A program made the position numbers and the translations under genes. Under the pieces are notes generated by a model. That model saw only the letters and a program-made list of their open reading frames with translations, was not told where the DNA came from and made no database searches. Below, piece after piece: positions 43,081-53,636 of a stretch of 64,000 nucleotides of DNA. Source of the DNA: Teratosphaeria epicoccoides (Eukaryota; Ascomycota; Dothideomycetes; Mycosphaerellales; Teratosphaeriaceae); contig JADDMT010000006.1 of NCBI GenBank assembly GCA_021401465.1, positions 186,001-250,000 of the forward strand, read 5' to 3'. Each line of letters opens with the position of its first letter. The stretch's first letter is position 1.

Positions 43081-45336
43081 TCAAACCTCTCTGACCCACC
43101 CCGCAGGCACGATGCCCCGACCGCCCCTGGATTCAACCTCACACCACCCATCTCCACCATCCGGCGTAATCAACACCATCCTCTCGCCCTCCTCCATCGC
43201 CACCTCGCCGTCCCCATTCGGACTATACGTATACAACGCCTCGACATGCTTCTGCGCCGCCGCCGCCGCCGCCTTCCTTGCGCCGCCCCTCCGTGGCGCC
43301 ACAGCCGGACCCACCTTCTTCGGCTTGGCAGAGCCGGACTCGGGGTCCGATCCAGTATTCAGGGAAGTCGTGGAGACCGAAGCGGCGGAGGATACTGGTC
43401 TTGTGCCCTTGGCAGGGACTCCTGGCGCGCTGAGTTCGACGTAGGAGGCCGGCACGAGACCGGGTGAGGAGCCGAAGGTGGAGGGTTTGATTTTGATCCA
43501 GCCGCTGCCGTCGTCGGGTTCGAGGACTGTAAAGGTCTCGAACGCGGAGACGGTGATCTCGCCGTCGCTGGAGGCTTGGTAGGGATAGAGCATCTTGCCT
43601 TTCTGCTGTGGAGCGGCGCCGTCGCCGTTTTTAATGTACGCAGCGGGAGGCGGGGCCATGACTCTTGGTCTCGTAGAGGAAGTGCTGGCTCTTGGTGCGG
43701 CGGATGAGGTGTCAGTAGTTGGCTGAGTGGTGACTGTCGTTCCGGAGACAGAGCGGTTTGCTGAAGCCGCGTAGCCTGAGGAGAGAGTGTTCATCGAGCC
43801 TATCGTGTCGCTGCGTTGGAGGCTGGGCACACTGTCTCTGTGGCCGACCCCGCCACCATTTGCGCCGTTCGACACAGGCAATGGAGCCGCTGCGTGTGCT
43901 GCGGCGGCGGCGGCCTGTCGTTCAGTTTTGATCGACTTCTTCTTCTCCTTGTTGAGCTCGCCGGGACAGTCGGCTGGCACTTTGAGCTCGCACTTGGTGT
44001 GGCACGTGAAACCGCAGTCATTGCATATCAAGCCCTTGGCTGACAAGCCCCAGATTCTGTCACCACAGAGATCGCAGTTTGTCGGGAGTCGGAACGTTTC
44101 GTTCTTGAAAGCATGTTTCCGCATGCCCAGCGAGATATCTCCCACAGCTGATAGGATCGTGCTGACTTCCACTTCTGCATTTGTTTTCCGCCTTTCTGCC
44201 TCATGCAATGCTTCTTGATGTACGAATTGCGCCCGCACGATTTCCTCCTCGTCTCGTCGATCTTTCCCTTCTCGAATGGCTTGCCGGACCCGCTTGGCAC
44301 CGTCGACCTCACGCCGCTTTGCATCACATTCCTTCCGAATCTCACCCAGAGATGCCTTGGACTTGGCCAAGATGTTCATCAAAAACGTTTTACTCGCCGG
44401 ATCACTGGCCATTACACCATCGTCCAACCACACCGGCGACGGCTCGAATGCAAAGTCTGGTGGATCTTGCCATGGAGCAGCGTTATGTCGAACGAACATC
44501 ATGCTGTCCAGGACGGGGTTATTCCGCGGGATTTCTCCGGATAGATGCTCGAGCAATCTGGTTGATCTGACCAACATGTCCGCCTCCATGGCTGCCGCTG
44601 CACTCCAGAATCTATTGACCGCGATGGTCCGCGCCTCGGACAACGATTGCAGAGAGTCGAGCAAGTCGGGCAGATATTCATGATAGTATCGCTCCTTCTG
44701 CTTATTTGTAACATTGATCGCGATCAGGTATGTATTCTTGGCATTCCGCATATCGCTGAGCTGTTGTTGGTACTGGCCCTGTGCTTTCGACTTGCCGTGG
44801 TCGAAGCTGCCTTCCACCTTCTTGCGTCGGTTCTCCACTTCTTGACACACGCCGTCATATTTGCCTTTGGTCTTCTTCAAGTCGACATAGGTCGCATCGC
44901 GCTCCTTCTCCAGCTTGACCGCATACTCGGCGTGACTCTTGCGCAGATCTTCGTATTTACTCTGCAGGTTCTGCAACGGCTGTGCCAGATTGGTGATCAA
45001 CTGACCCGCGAACCGATCGTGCTCAGCTGCCAGGCTTTCCAACGTGGTGAGCTGGACAGTCCACGTGGTCATGGAAGCACTCTCGAGCGATCCTGGAGTG
45101 ACGGTCGGCGCATCTCCCACGCTCAACTGACTCTGCTTCTTCGCCTTCTTCTCAAAGTACTTCTTGGCCAACCCTCCCAACCTTTGACTGTAATCCTTCT
45201 CAATGGCACTCCGCTCCCGGTAGAACTGCTGCATGTCATCGAGGAAGGCGATTCCATTGGCAACCCACGCATTGACGGGCTTGAAGCCATCCTTGAGTTC
45301 TGCACCGAATTGAGGCGCAACGTCTACCTCTGCCAT
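43081..45336 (-). CDS. BZZ1: Bzz1-like F-BAR/C1/SH3 protein
   Basis: Single exon, 751 aa, start ATG at 45336. Bzz1 proteins bind membranes and recruit Las17/WASP to endocytic actin patches. Domains in order: F-BAR (about residues 1-280), opening FGAELKDGFKPVNAWVANGI with KDYSQRLGGLAKKYF; a coiled coil (about 330-395); and a C1 zinc finger (about 405-455). The finger begins HAFKNETFRLPTNCDLCGD and continues CNDCGFTCHTKC. A Ser/Ala-rich linker precedes two SH3 domains: KMLYPYQASSDGEITV (near 590) and VEALYTYSPNGDGEVAMEEG (near 695). All C1 Cys/His ligands appear present. Its start is 472 bp from the divergent DBP5 start. With ARP2 it makes two branched-actin genes in this window. Confidence 0.95.
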   Translation of the reverse strand: MAEVDVAPQFGAELKDGFKPVNAWVANGIAFLDDMQQFYRERSAIEKDYSQRLGGLAKKYFEKKAKKQSQLSVGDAPTVTPGSLESASMTTWTVQLTTLESLAAEHDRFAGQLITNLAQPLQNLQSKYEDLRKSHAEYAVKLEKERDATYVDLKKTKGKYDGVCQEVENRRKKVEGSFDHGKSKAQGQYQQQLSDMRNAKNTYLIAINVTNKQKERYYHEYLPDLLDSLQSLSEARTIAVNRFWSAAAAMEADMLVRSTRLLEHLSGEIPRNNPVLDSMMFVRHNAAPWQDPPDFAFEPSPVWLDDGVMASDPASKTFLMNILAKSKASLGEIRKECDAKRREVDGAKRVRQAIREGKDRRDEEEIVRAQFVHQEALHEAERRKTNAEVEVSTILSAVGDISLGMRKHAFKNETFRLPTNCDLCGDRIWGLSAKGLICNDCGFTCHTKCELKVPADCPGELNKEKKKSIKTERQAAAAAAHAAAPLPVSNGANGGGVGHRDSVPSLQRSDTIGSMNTLSSGYAASANRSVSGTTVTTQPTTDTSSAAPRASTSSTRPRVMAPPPAAYIKNGDGAAPQQKGKMLYPYQASSDGEITVSAFETFTVLEPDDGSGWIKIKPSTFGSSPGLVPASYVELSAPGVPAKGTRPVSSAASVSTTSLNTGSDPESGSAKPKKVGPAVAPRRGGARKAAAAAAQKHVEALYTYSPNGDGEVAMEEGERMVLITPDGGDGWCEVESRGGRGIVPAGWVREV

Positions 45337-45808
45337 GATCGCCCTCCACCCGAAAATACATCAGCGAGACAAGTGGAGGTAGGTACCTGAAGTACATGAA
45401 AGTCACAGCAGGCTGCCCTGTACCATCTGGGCCGCGGTTCACCATTGCCTACGCAAGACCCAAGACGCTACCACCAGGATCCCCCTTCTCCCCACCACGA
45501 CAGACTCCGTTTCGGCGTCCCGAGTCCCTGTCGAGCCGAGCCGCCGCATTGTCGAAAGCTGCTGCTTGTTGCTTTGCAGTTAGCAATAATAATTTGACCC
45601 AGCCCGAGCTTCATTTTCACGACCAACCATCGCCGCAATTGCTACCACAAAATCATCACTTGCAGAGCGCATACTTACATCTTGTCCCTGGTGAATTACC
45701 GCCAGCCACACAAGCATCACGCGCCCTGTTCGGCCCCGCCATCACCTCCCCTTGCCCCACCCACTCGCTCACTCCGCCACCACCGCTCTCACACACGTCG
45801 CGTCCGAA
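45337..45808. promoter_or_regulatory. BZZ1/DBP5 divergent promoter region
   Basis: 472 bp between the two start codons. Pyrimidine-rich stretches precede the DBP5 ATG, as expected for a fungal core promoter and 5' UTR. Confidence 0.5.
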
Positions 45809-47345
45809 ATGGCGGACAAGGACACGGAGTCGTCGACGCCTGCCGAGGCCACCCAAAATGGTAGCAAGTTCGATTGGGCGGACGACGCACAGACACCGAC
45901 CGCAGAAAAGGCAGGGGACAATTCGCTGGCAATGGCGCAGACCGACGGCGCAACGAGTTGGCTGAATGGCTCCTCTGGCCTGGATGAGCCAGAGTTCGAC
46001 GTCAATGTCAAGCTCGCCGATCTGCAGCAGGATCCAAACAACCCTCTCTACTCAGCAAAGACATTCGAGCAGTTGGAGCTGTGAGTCGACACCATTCTGA
46101 CCGTCATGGCTCCCATTGACATGTCACAGGCGTCCGGAGCTGCAACGAGGCTTGGCCGTCATGGGATTCACCAAGCCGTCCAAGATCCAAGAACGCGCGC
46201 TCCCGCTGCTCCTCAAGAACCCTGCCGACAACCTCATCGGCCAGTCACAGTCAGGCACTGGCAAGACCGCCGCCTTCGTTCTCAACATCTTGTCGCGCAT
46301 CGACGTCGCCGACAAGGCCCCGCAAGCACTAGTCCTCGCTCCAACCCGTGAGCTCGCCAAGCAAATAGCGGGCGTCGCCAATGTCATGGGCGCCTTCCTC
46401 GAGCCCCTCGGTCTCAAGATCGCCGAAGCAGTACCACAAGCCGTGCCACGCGGCGCACAGCTGGAAGGTCAAGTCGTGGTGGGCACTCCCGGCACCGTCA
46501 CCGACATGATCAAGAGAAGGACATTCAATGTGAGCCAGATGAAGGTGCTCACCCTGGACGAGGCCGACAACATGCTGGACTTCGCTGGCATGGGCGACCA
46601 GTGCAAGCGCGTCAAGACTCTGCTGCCGAAGAGCGTGCAGGTAGTCCTCTTTTCCGCTACTTTCCCGTCACAGGTCCTTGCCTTTGCCGGCGTCTTCGCA
46701 CCAAATGCCAATCAGATCACCCTCGAGGTCGAGAAGCTTACCGTGAAGGGCATCAAGCAGATGTACCTCGACTGCGCCAGCGACCAGGAAAAGTACGAGG
46801 CACTCGTCAAATTCTACGGTCTCATGACAATCGCCAGCTCCATCATCTTCGTCGGTCGCCGCGACACCGCCGAGAAGATCGAGCAGCGCATGACCCGGGA
46901 AGGCCACAAGGTCGCCATGCTTTCTGGTGCTCTGGAGGGTCAGCAGCGTGATGCGGTCTTCCAGAAATTCAGGTCTGGCGAGGCCAAGGTCCTCATCACC
47001 ACCAACGTCCTGGCGCGTGGTATCGACGTCCAAACCGTGACGATGGTCATCAACTACGACATACCAGTGACCGAAGGCAACCAACCAGATTTTGAGACCT
47101 ACCTCCACCGCATCGGGCGCACAGGCCGCTTCGGGCGCACAGGCGCGGCCGTGAGCCTGGTGCACGACAAGAGGAGCTGGGAGCAGCTCATGGCGATCTG
47201 CAACCACTTCCAGGTCGAGCCGACCAAGCTCGACACGGCGGATTGGGATAATGTGGAGTCGATGCTGAAGACGATCATGAAGAACAGCAGGAACGCGACG
47301 TCTGTGCAGGAGGCTTTAGGCAAGGAGGCAGAGATGCGTGACTAG
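45809..47345 (+). CDS. DBP5: DEAD-box RNA helicase Dbp5
   Basis: Two exons, 45809-46080 and 46130-47345, with a 49-nt intron (GTGAGT to CACAG). The product is 495 aa. Dbp5 remodels mRNPs at the cytoplasmic face of the nuclear pore with Gle1, and also acts in translation termination. The N-terminal 90 residues are acidic and disordered. The helicase core follows: Q motif [16 protein letters not shown], Walker [25 protein letters not shown] box LDEADNML and SAT. The second RecA domain has [21 protein letters not shown] and [23 protein letters not shown] and the spacing before the DEAD box fit Dbp5 rather than eIF4A. Length and motifs are complete. Confidence 0.96.
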
Positions 47346-48023
47346 GAGTAACGTTTCAGCGACCGGACACTTGCGGAGCGTGCCTGTATGATTAGACGAA
47401 CATGATACCACACGAATATGCATGAGCGGAGAGCGCTCGGGTTTGCGGCGGCGGGAAAGGCGGGCGCTTTTTGGGTGCGCCTGCCTGCCTGCTCGCCTGT
47501 TTGATGGACGTTACTGCCCCCTCGTGTCAACTGCCATGATACCTTAGAGGTTGCATCGATCGACCAAACGGTTGCCTGGTTGGCTTTGACCGGCTGTTGA
47601 CACGACTCATGTGTCCGCGATGCGCTGAACCGCAGTCGACTGCCCGAGAGTGGTTGACCAACTAACGAAACGAGCGAACACCATCATGTGCCACAGGAAG
47701 AAGAAAAAAAAGGTATCGACAAATGGCCACGCCTATCCACACAAACCTACTGGGGTATCTTAAGCTGTGAAAGCAACACGATTCTGCTCGTGAGGAATTG
47801 TCCATGTCTGCCTGAGCCCCGTCAGGCAACCACACACACACGCGCGCTAACCCAACCACACCTCACTTCGTGGACGTCATTCCACCGCGTCCTCTGCCGC
47901 ACCGTATGCGCGCAAGGCAGCAGAGGTGGGATCCCACGCCTGCGCGGCGTACGGCCGAGAGACCCCATGACGGACCGCAACGGTGACATTCTCATCAGAC
48001 AGACGATCGATGGGACCTGTATT
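47346..48023. other. convergent 3' flanks
   Basis: This lies between the DBP5 stop and the C2H2-factor stop. No supported gene was seen. Confidence 0.6.
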
Positions 48024-49594
48024 CTACACTGGTGCCTTGTCGTCGGTCGCCTGGATGAGCTGCTCAATCTGACGAATCATGGGAATGTGCTGTTGCTGCT
48101 GCTGCGCGTTGACTTGCTGTTGTTGCACATGTTCTTGTTGCTGTATTTGCGGTTCAGACTGATGGCGTGGATTCTGCATCTCAAACAGTTGCTGCTGTAG
48201 CGCATAGATCTGTTGCTTGCTTTGTGCTTGATCGGCCTCTAGTTGTCGTAATCGATCGTGTTTATGCGCGTTCTCGGTACGTAATCGCATGATCTCCTCT
48301 CTGAGGTCTTCCGAAGAAGATGGCGTGTCTTCATGTCCGTCTACCCGTTGGCGCTTATCCTTCTGAGGCAAAGCCGTCTCTGTCTCCTCTGTTGTAGGAG
48401 GGAGAGGGGAGTTCTGATCGTGGTCGAGTTGCGAGATTTCCTGCTCGGCGCCTTGTGCAGCTTGCTGCAGCTCTTCTGCACGGTACTCGTTGCTCTGTAA
48501 TGGCTGCTGAGGTTGTGCAGCACCCCTGCTCTCGTGCACGCGCCGTACGTGCTCGTTGAGGTTCTCTTTTCGCGTGAACCCTTTCCCAGTATGTCGTTTG
48601 CAGTCGACATATGGGCAAATCATCTGCGCCTTCGGACCACCATGTTTGTTGTGCACTTCGCGCTCGTGTCTCAGAAGACCGCCAGAATAAGTGAAACCTT
48701 GCAGTTTGGCACATGACGCATGTTGGCATCGATATGGTCTGTCGTGTTTGTCCATGTGTTTGCTACGTATCATCAGTGTTCTTGGACTCTTGCGTTGATC
48801 ACTCGCCTGCACCACTTACCTCCATTCACATTTGCGGTCGAACGTCACACCTTGGCACTCCTCCGCGAAGTCGCAATAATACTTGTTCTCGGCGTTCATG
48901 GGCGGTTCGCCGCGTTTGTAAGTTCGCGATCCACGTGGTGTAGCGCGGTCGCCTCCCTTGGGCGATGTGGCGGCCATGCCCTCGGCAGCAGAACCCTCCC
49001 TGCTCTGCCGCGCGCACTCATAAGGCACGTCGTCGCCGCGCATTTGCGAATGTGAGCGCTTCCGCGACATTTGCTCTCCATTCGTTTGTGGCGAATGTGC
49101 GCTGATCGGCGACACAGGCGTGTTCATGTCTTGCACGTAAGGACGCGTCTGTTGTGGACTGAGAGTTGCGCAGTAAGGCAGAGAATAGTTCACGGTATTG
49201 TCGTGTTGGAAAGGCATTGAGCAGCTGGACGAGGCCGAGGCCGGGTAATAAGCGGCCGCGTCCTGAGGCGTGTGATGACTGGGATAGGCAGAAAGGTCAG
49301 TGGTAATAATAGTCGGAGGTCGCGGATGCTGCGAGCCGGGTGGCAAAGCTTGCTCGGTGTCGACGTGAGCGTAGTAGTGGTGCTGCGGATGCGGCCAGCC
49401 TGGTCCAGCAGCGTATGGGCCGTCTGGGATGCTGCTGCTGAGAATAGAGCCAAGTTCGAAGTTTGACTGAGGCAACGAATCCGCGACGCAAGCTTCATCA
49501 GATGACGCGGTCCCTCCGGCAGGCTGAGCAGCAGGGTTCCCTTGGTTGTGATTCGACACGGACCCGCTTGCTCCGAACGCGAAAGCACCCGCGC
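48024..49594 (-). CDS. C2H2 zinc-finger transcription factor, 5' end unresolved
   Basis: Exons 49594-48820 and 48762-48024 are joined by a 57-nt intron (GTAAGT donor, CTGATGATACGTAG end). The visible part encodes about 504 aa. The first 230 residues are Pro/Ser/Gln-rich. Three C2H2 fingers follow: C-x5-C ending KHMDKH (split by the intron), CQHASC ending RHEREVH, and CPYVDC ending EHVRRVH. A Gln-rich C-terminus contains a coiled coil (about ENAHKHDRLRQLEADQAQSK), coded by GTT/GCT-rich triplet tracts. No ATG exists in frame before residue 110 or so. The sequence CTGACTGATGCCTGACAG at 49612-49595 looks like an intron end, so a short first exon should lie upstream. The factor is probably nuclear; targets unknown. 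Confidence 0.75.
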
Positions 49595-49655
49595 CTGTCA
49601 GGCATCAGTCAGGCTTCTAGTGGTGGGGACATGCTGATTCATGTGACTGAGTGAC

Positions 49656-51188
49656 TCAACTGGCTATGGCTGTCTCATCGTATGGTGGCAAGCTCGCAAA
49701 GGGCAGGTCCAAGGGGTCCAGGGCCTCCAGCGGTTGTGGCGGTGCAAGGGATGCCCCGCTTGGCGCGCCCGGATTTTCCAATAATTCAGTGCGTCTTGGC
49801 ACGAGACTCTGCTCTCGATGGTTTGCTGCTGACCGCGCACCCACTTCTTTATTACTGTCAGCTGAGTTGTTTTCACAAGACGTCGAGACCTCGGCGCGAG
49901 GGCGTCATGCTGGGCGACTCGCGCGGCTCTGCGGCTATGCAGCCCGGCTCTGGACAGGCTTACCTGGATCGTAAAGCGCCTGCACTGGCTGTCGATGCGC
50001 CATCATCCGTCGCACTGCCCAAGCTGGAGCCAATTGCATCCCAGCCGCCACTTCGAGCATGTTCCATTCAGCGTCGAACCGATAGGGCTCGCAGTCATAG
50101 AACATCCAACACACGCCCCAGATCACTGCAAGCGACGGTCTAATACTCCAAGGCCATGTCGTACTCAACGGGTGGCGCGCATCTGGAAACGTGAAAAACC
50201 AGTCTTCGCTGTGCTTGCTCTCGTCCCTCTGGCACTCAAGAATATGGCGCCGAACGAGATCGATGAGCTGGGATAGCAGTAGACGGATGATCTGATCCTG
50301 GAGACAACGAAGCAGATGCTCAAAGTTGGCAAGGTAAAGTTCGTCCGAGGTAAGGTCAAGGACTTCGTTGCCTTCACAGACAGTGTTCACGCAACCCCGT
50401 CTTGTAGCGGCCACTTTGATCAACACCAGAAGATCTTTCACAGTCACAGCGACGGCGATGAGCTCATCAAGGGACAGACGAGCAACGTGAAAGTCTTCTT
50501 TCCTCTTCAAGAAAAGGTAGTTGTCTTTCGCGATGGTCGTCAAGCTTCTGTCTTGACGGCTCACGGAATCATTGATCTGCTCAATAAGCCTATCGGACAA
50601 TCAGCAAGGCTTGTTGACGAAGCGACCAGCCATGTCACGCTTCGTCAACCACATCATGCTCCTTCAAGCATGTGACGCTCCATCGATTGCCGTGACGCTC
50701 CCCACCGCTCACGACAAGTGGATCACAGGAATCGCTTACTTGTCAATGCTTCTCTCGTTCTCGTGTCCTCTCTCAGCTAGCCTGGTGGAAGCACGATCCT
50801 GGGCAGACGTTTTTCCACTCTTCCGCCCAAGGTAGCTATCGATCTTGTCAAAGGCCGCTCGTTCGAGATCTTGGCAAAAGTCTCGTTTCTTCGTCGAATG
50901 TCTGGGCCGAGTACGCGAACCCGTCTTTGCCCTCTTCCGAAAGCTATTGACTAGCCGGACGATCCTAAGCGTAAGAAAGAACGAGGAGCTGACCCGGCCA
51001 GAGTCCGAAACATCCGTGGGAGCCAGAGCAGCTGAAGCCGACATTGAGCTTGCCCTCAGATCAGCAAGGAATTGATGCGAAGCACGAGTTAGAGGAAACG
51101 AGTCCGCGAGTGAGACACGAGATAATAAAGGAGCCTGGCGCAGGTGTGCCGCAGCAGGGAGAGCCTCCGTCATAAGTGCAGCGAGCAT
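49656..51188 (-). CDS. three-exon protein of unknown function
   Basis: Exons 51188-50740, 50589-49964 and about 49846-49656, with introns of 150 nt (GTAAGC to GATAG) and 117 nt (GTAAGC to AAAG). A competing acceptor at 49855 would give a different C-terminal frame of equal length. The chosen one ends PFASLPPYDETAIAS, which looks more natural. The product is about 421 aa. The N-terminus is Ala/Ser-rich and then basic. The middle has RQDRSLTTIAKDNYLFLKRK, RLLLSQLIDLVRRHIL and a Trp-rich stretch (FTFPDARHPLSTTWPWSIRP, IWGVCWMFYDCEPYRF). No motif I can name. The first join is well supported, because SIDK and LIEQIND close a frame exactly. It starts a minus-strand pair with the C2H2 factor. Confidence 0.62.
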
Positions 51189-52064
51189 GCGCAGACTGAA
51201 CCCGCGGTCCTGGGAGAATTCAGGAAGTAGTCGAAAGGATCAGTCGCAAAACTCAATGGCCGAATGTGGCAGTGGGCGGAGCTACGTTGATGGGGGCTAT
51301 GTAGTGATTGCTACTTACCAGCCCTTGACGAGTGTGACATCTATGGTGCATATCTTGCTCATACAACGTTGGGGTTGCAAACCTGAGCTTTCGCCTAAGG
51401 CATGCAAAGCGGTCGCGCAGACGAGCTGAGCCTCCCGTCTTCTCACCGGTCCGGCGGGAAGGGGAGGCCACACTTTGTAGTGAGGACAATTCTGTGCCTG
51501 CGCTAGCGGATCGGTAGCTGAGCCACCTTGTCCAAGCGCTCACGAAGCCTCGACAGCCAGTCCCGAGGCGCCGATGGATCAGGCGGCAGTAGGCAGATGT
51601 TGTGCGGACTGCGCCACCGTTCGCATACGCGCTTTGCTGCGCCTCACTCTTTGCTGCTGCGGTCGTGAAGTTCCCGCAAAGACCTTTGACTGTCCGCAGT
51701 ACATACCTCTGATCACGGCTGCCCGTTCGGGCAGGAGCGACATCATGAACGGAGCGCGACGATACGATGTGACAGGAATGATGTGATGCTCACGAATGGT
51801 GCCGGAACGATGTTGTGTGATCCTGCAGACTCGCGGTAACCAAGACAATATATACAAGTCCATTCCAGTTGGACAGTCCTTACCTGCATGTGCGAGCTCG
51901 CCCGAGCCCTATTGTTGCGACTCGTGAACAAGTACAAGAATCCCATATATGCATATATGTGCAGCACGCATTGCTTCCGAAAACTTTTCAAGGTACGTAC
52001 TCATGTGCCCGTGGAACAGAAGGGAACGGCAAAGGTCTCATCCAATCGAGGAAAGGCGAAGTGA
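51189..52064. other. intergenic, no gene seen
   Basis: Promoter side of the unknown three-exon gene and 3' flank of the DUF1996-WSC gene. No supported frame. Confidence 0.55.
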
Positions 52065-53636
52065 TCAGCCTCGATGCACGCCATGTGCATGCAGATGGCG
52101 GATGTGAGGGTCTCGCTTGGATCCATAGCTGTTCGCAGCCGTCGTGGTCTGGGGCTGAGTGCCGTTGATATGGAATTCAGCATTCGCGCAGGTACTGCCA
52201 CCGCAAGACTGGTAAACGCTGAGCGCACTGGCACCACCACAAATCTGGCTCGCATCGCCTGCACAAGATTCCATACATTGACCAAGCTTGTCTGGCTGAG
52301 GCTCGCGCGTCGCATCGGAATATCTGTTGTCGCAGTAGCACTGTGTGGCGTATTCGAGACCTGCCAGACTGTAACCTTTGCCTTTGCAGTAGTTGATGCA
52401 GTACTCGATGGTCATGTTGTCGTCCGATGTACTGCTGCCGGAGAACGTGCGGGTGGACATGCTGTCATTGGCGCAACCAGCGTACGCCCAGTCAAGGGAG
52501 GATGTCATGTCGGTGTAGTCGGGTTGAGGCTCGCCAATATAGGTCGTGGTGCAGCTCGGTACGGTTGCATGCGCCGGTCCTGAGGTAATGTCTTGACAGC
52601 CGGGTAGACTGGTGAGGTTTCCAGTCACTGACTCGTTCACTGACGTGGGCAATCTACACGCTTGGCACTCCTCGTCGCTGAACAAATCGTAGAAGACGTG
52701 GCAGTCACTGAGCGTGCCGCTGTCATTGGTGCATTCATCGATGGCCTCCTGCAGCACAGGAACGTCCCATCCGTTGACGAAGTCACCGTGAAACCCGTAC
52801 CCAGTCCGGTCACCTTGGGCAAAGACGAAAGGGTGGGAGCCGTTCGTGAACCAGTCATCCTTGAATTGGTCGATTTGGTAGATGACCTCGAAGAAGATGG
52901 AGATAAGGCGCACTGGATGCGAAGAAGGGCAAGCACCATTGTCGTAGCTCCCGCCGATCGGATAGGCCATGTGAGATGAATGGTCCTCGGAGTCGAGATT
53001 GACACCATCCCAGCAGGATGGAAAATAGACCTGAGCGCGGAGGCCGTCTGGACAGTTTGTGTCGGGGATACTCAGGGTCTGGTCACCATCGACACCAAGG
53101 CAAACGAAACTAACTGCGTTACCAGGAGCAGCATTCGCGTTCGTCTCGTTGCGTTGAAATGGATCGCCTGCGAGCATCCGGAAGCCGGGCGGGAAGGCCA
53201 GAACGGAATCACTGGTATTGGAGTTGGCTGGGGCACCGGTGATGTTGCTACGACGCTGCTCATAGTAGACAGTCAGACCACCAGTGGCACCTGGGCCCTC
53301 TCCAGCTTGAGGAACATCCACAAATCGAGTGCCGTCTTCGCTCATCCAGTAAAGCTTGGGCGTCCAGTAGGCAGACAGATCCTGCTTGATGGGGCAGGAA
53401 CTGCATGCGGAGTTGCGCTGCTGCTCGTAAGTGGTATCAAATCCAAAGCCGCTGCCGCCAGATACGGTGTGCACATGGTTCGATACCTGCCCAGGAGCGA
53501 CGATAGGGTCTATCCGCTCAAGAGCAAGGCGACCAGGGCATGGCATGCGCCAGAATGCTGCTACCGGGGAGCCCAACGCAGCGGCAAGCGCAACTGTGAG
53601 CGACCGCTTGATTAATATCCCACTCGAGACCGGCAT
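52065..53636 (-). CDS. secreted DUF1996-WSC protein
   Basis: 523 aa from the ATG at 53636 (MPVSSGILIKR), single exon. An upstream in-frame extension lacks signal-peptide character. The signal peptide (about 1-28, SLTVALAAALGSPVAA) is followed directly by FWRMPCPGRLALERIDPIV, the DUF1996 entry. That domain runs to about residue 310, with the typical SNHVHTVSGGSGF and WVP-like MSEDGTRFVDVP blocks. It also has QVYFPSCWDG, SSHMAYPIGG and GYGFHGDFVNGWD. A WSC carbohydrate-binding domain (about 390-480) holds YCINYCKGKGYSLAGLEYATQC and CAGDASQICGGASALSVY. There are several N-glycosylation sites. The family is a fungal wall or extracellular polysaccharide-associated group with unproven activity. No GPI signal or C-terminal membrane span is present. 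Confidence 0.9.
   Translation of the reverse strand: MPVSSGILIKRSLTVALAAALGSPVAAFWRMPCPGRLALERIDPIVAPGQVSNHVHTVSGGSGFGFDTTYEQQRNSACSSCPIKQDLSAYWTPKLYWMSEDGTRFVDVPQAGEGPGATGGLTVYYEQRRSNITGAPANSNTSDSVLAFPPGFRMLAGDPFQRNETNANAAPGNAVSFVCLGVDGDQTLSIPDTNCPDGLRAQVYFPSCWDGVNLDSEDHSSHMAYPIGGSYDNGACPSSHPVRLISIFFEVIYQIDQFKDDWFTNGSHPFVFAQGDRTGYGFHGDFVNGWDVPVLQEAIDECTNDSGTLSDCHVFYDLFSDEECQACRLPTSVNESVTGNLTSLPGCQDITSGPAHATVPSCTTTYIGEPQPDYTDMTSSLDWAYAGCANDSMSTRTFSGSSTSDDNMTIEYCINYCKGKGYSLAGLEYATQCYCDNRYSDATREPQPDKLGQCMESCAGDASQICGGASALSVYQSCGGSTCANAEFHINGTQPQTTTAANSYGSKRDPHIRHLHAHGVHRG

Noticed and set aside
44647..45390. 247-codon plus-strand frame rich in Leu
   Set aside because: Antisense to the coiled coil of BZZ1.
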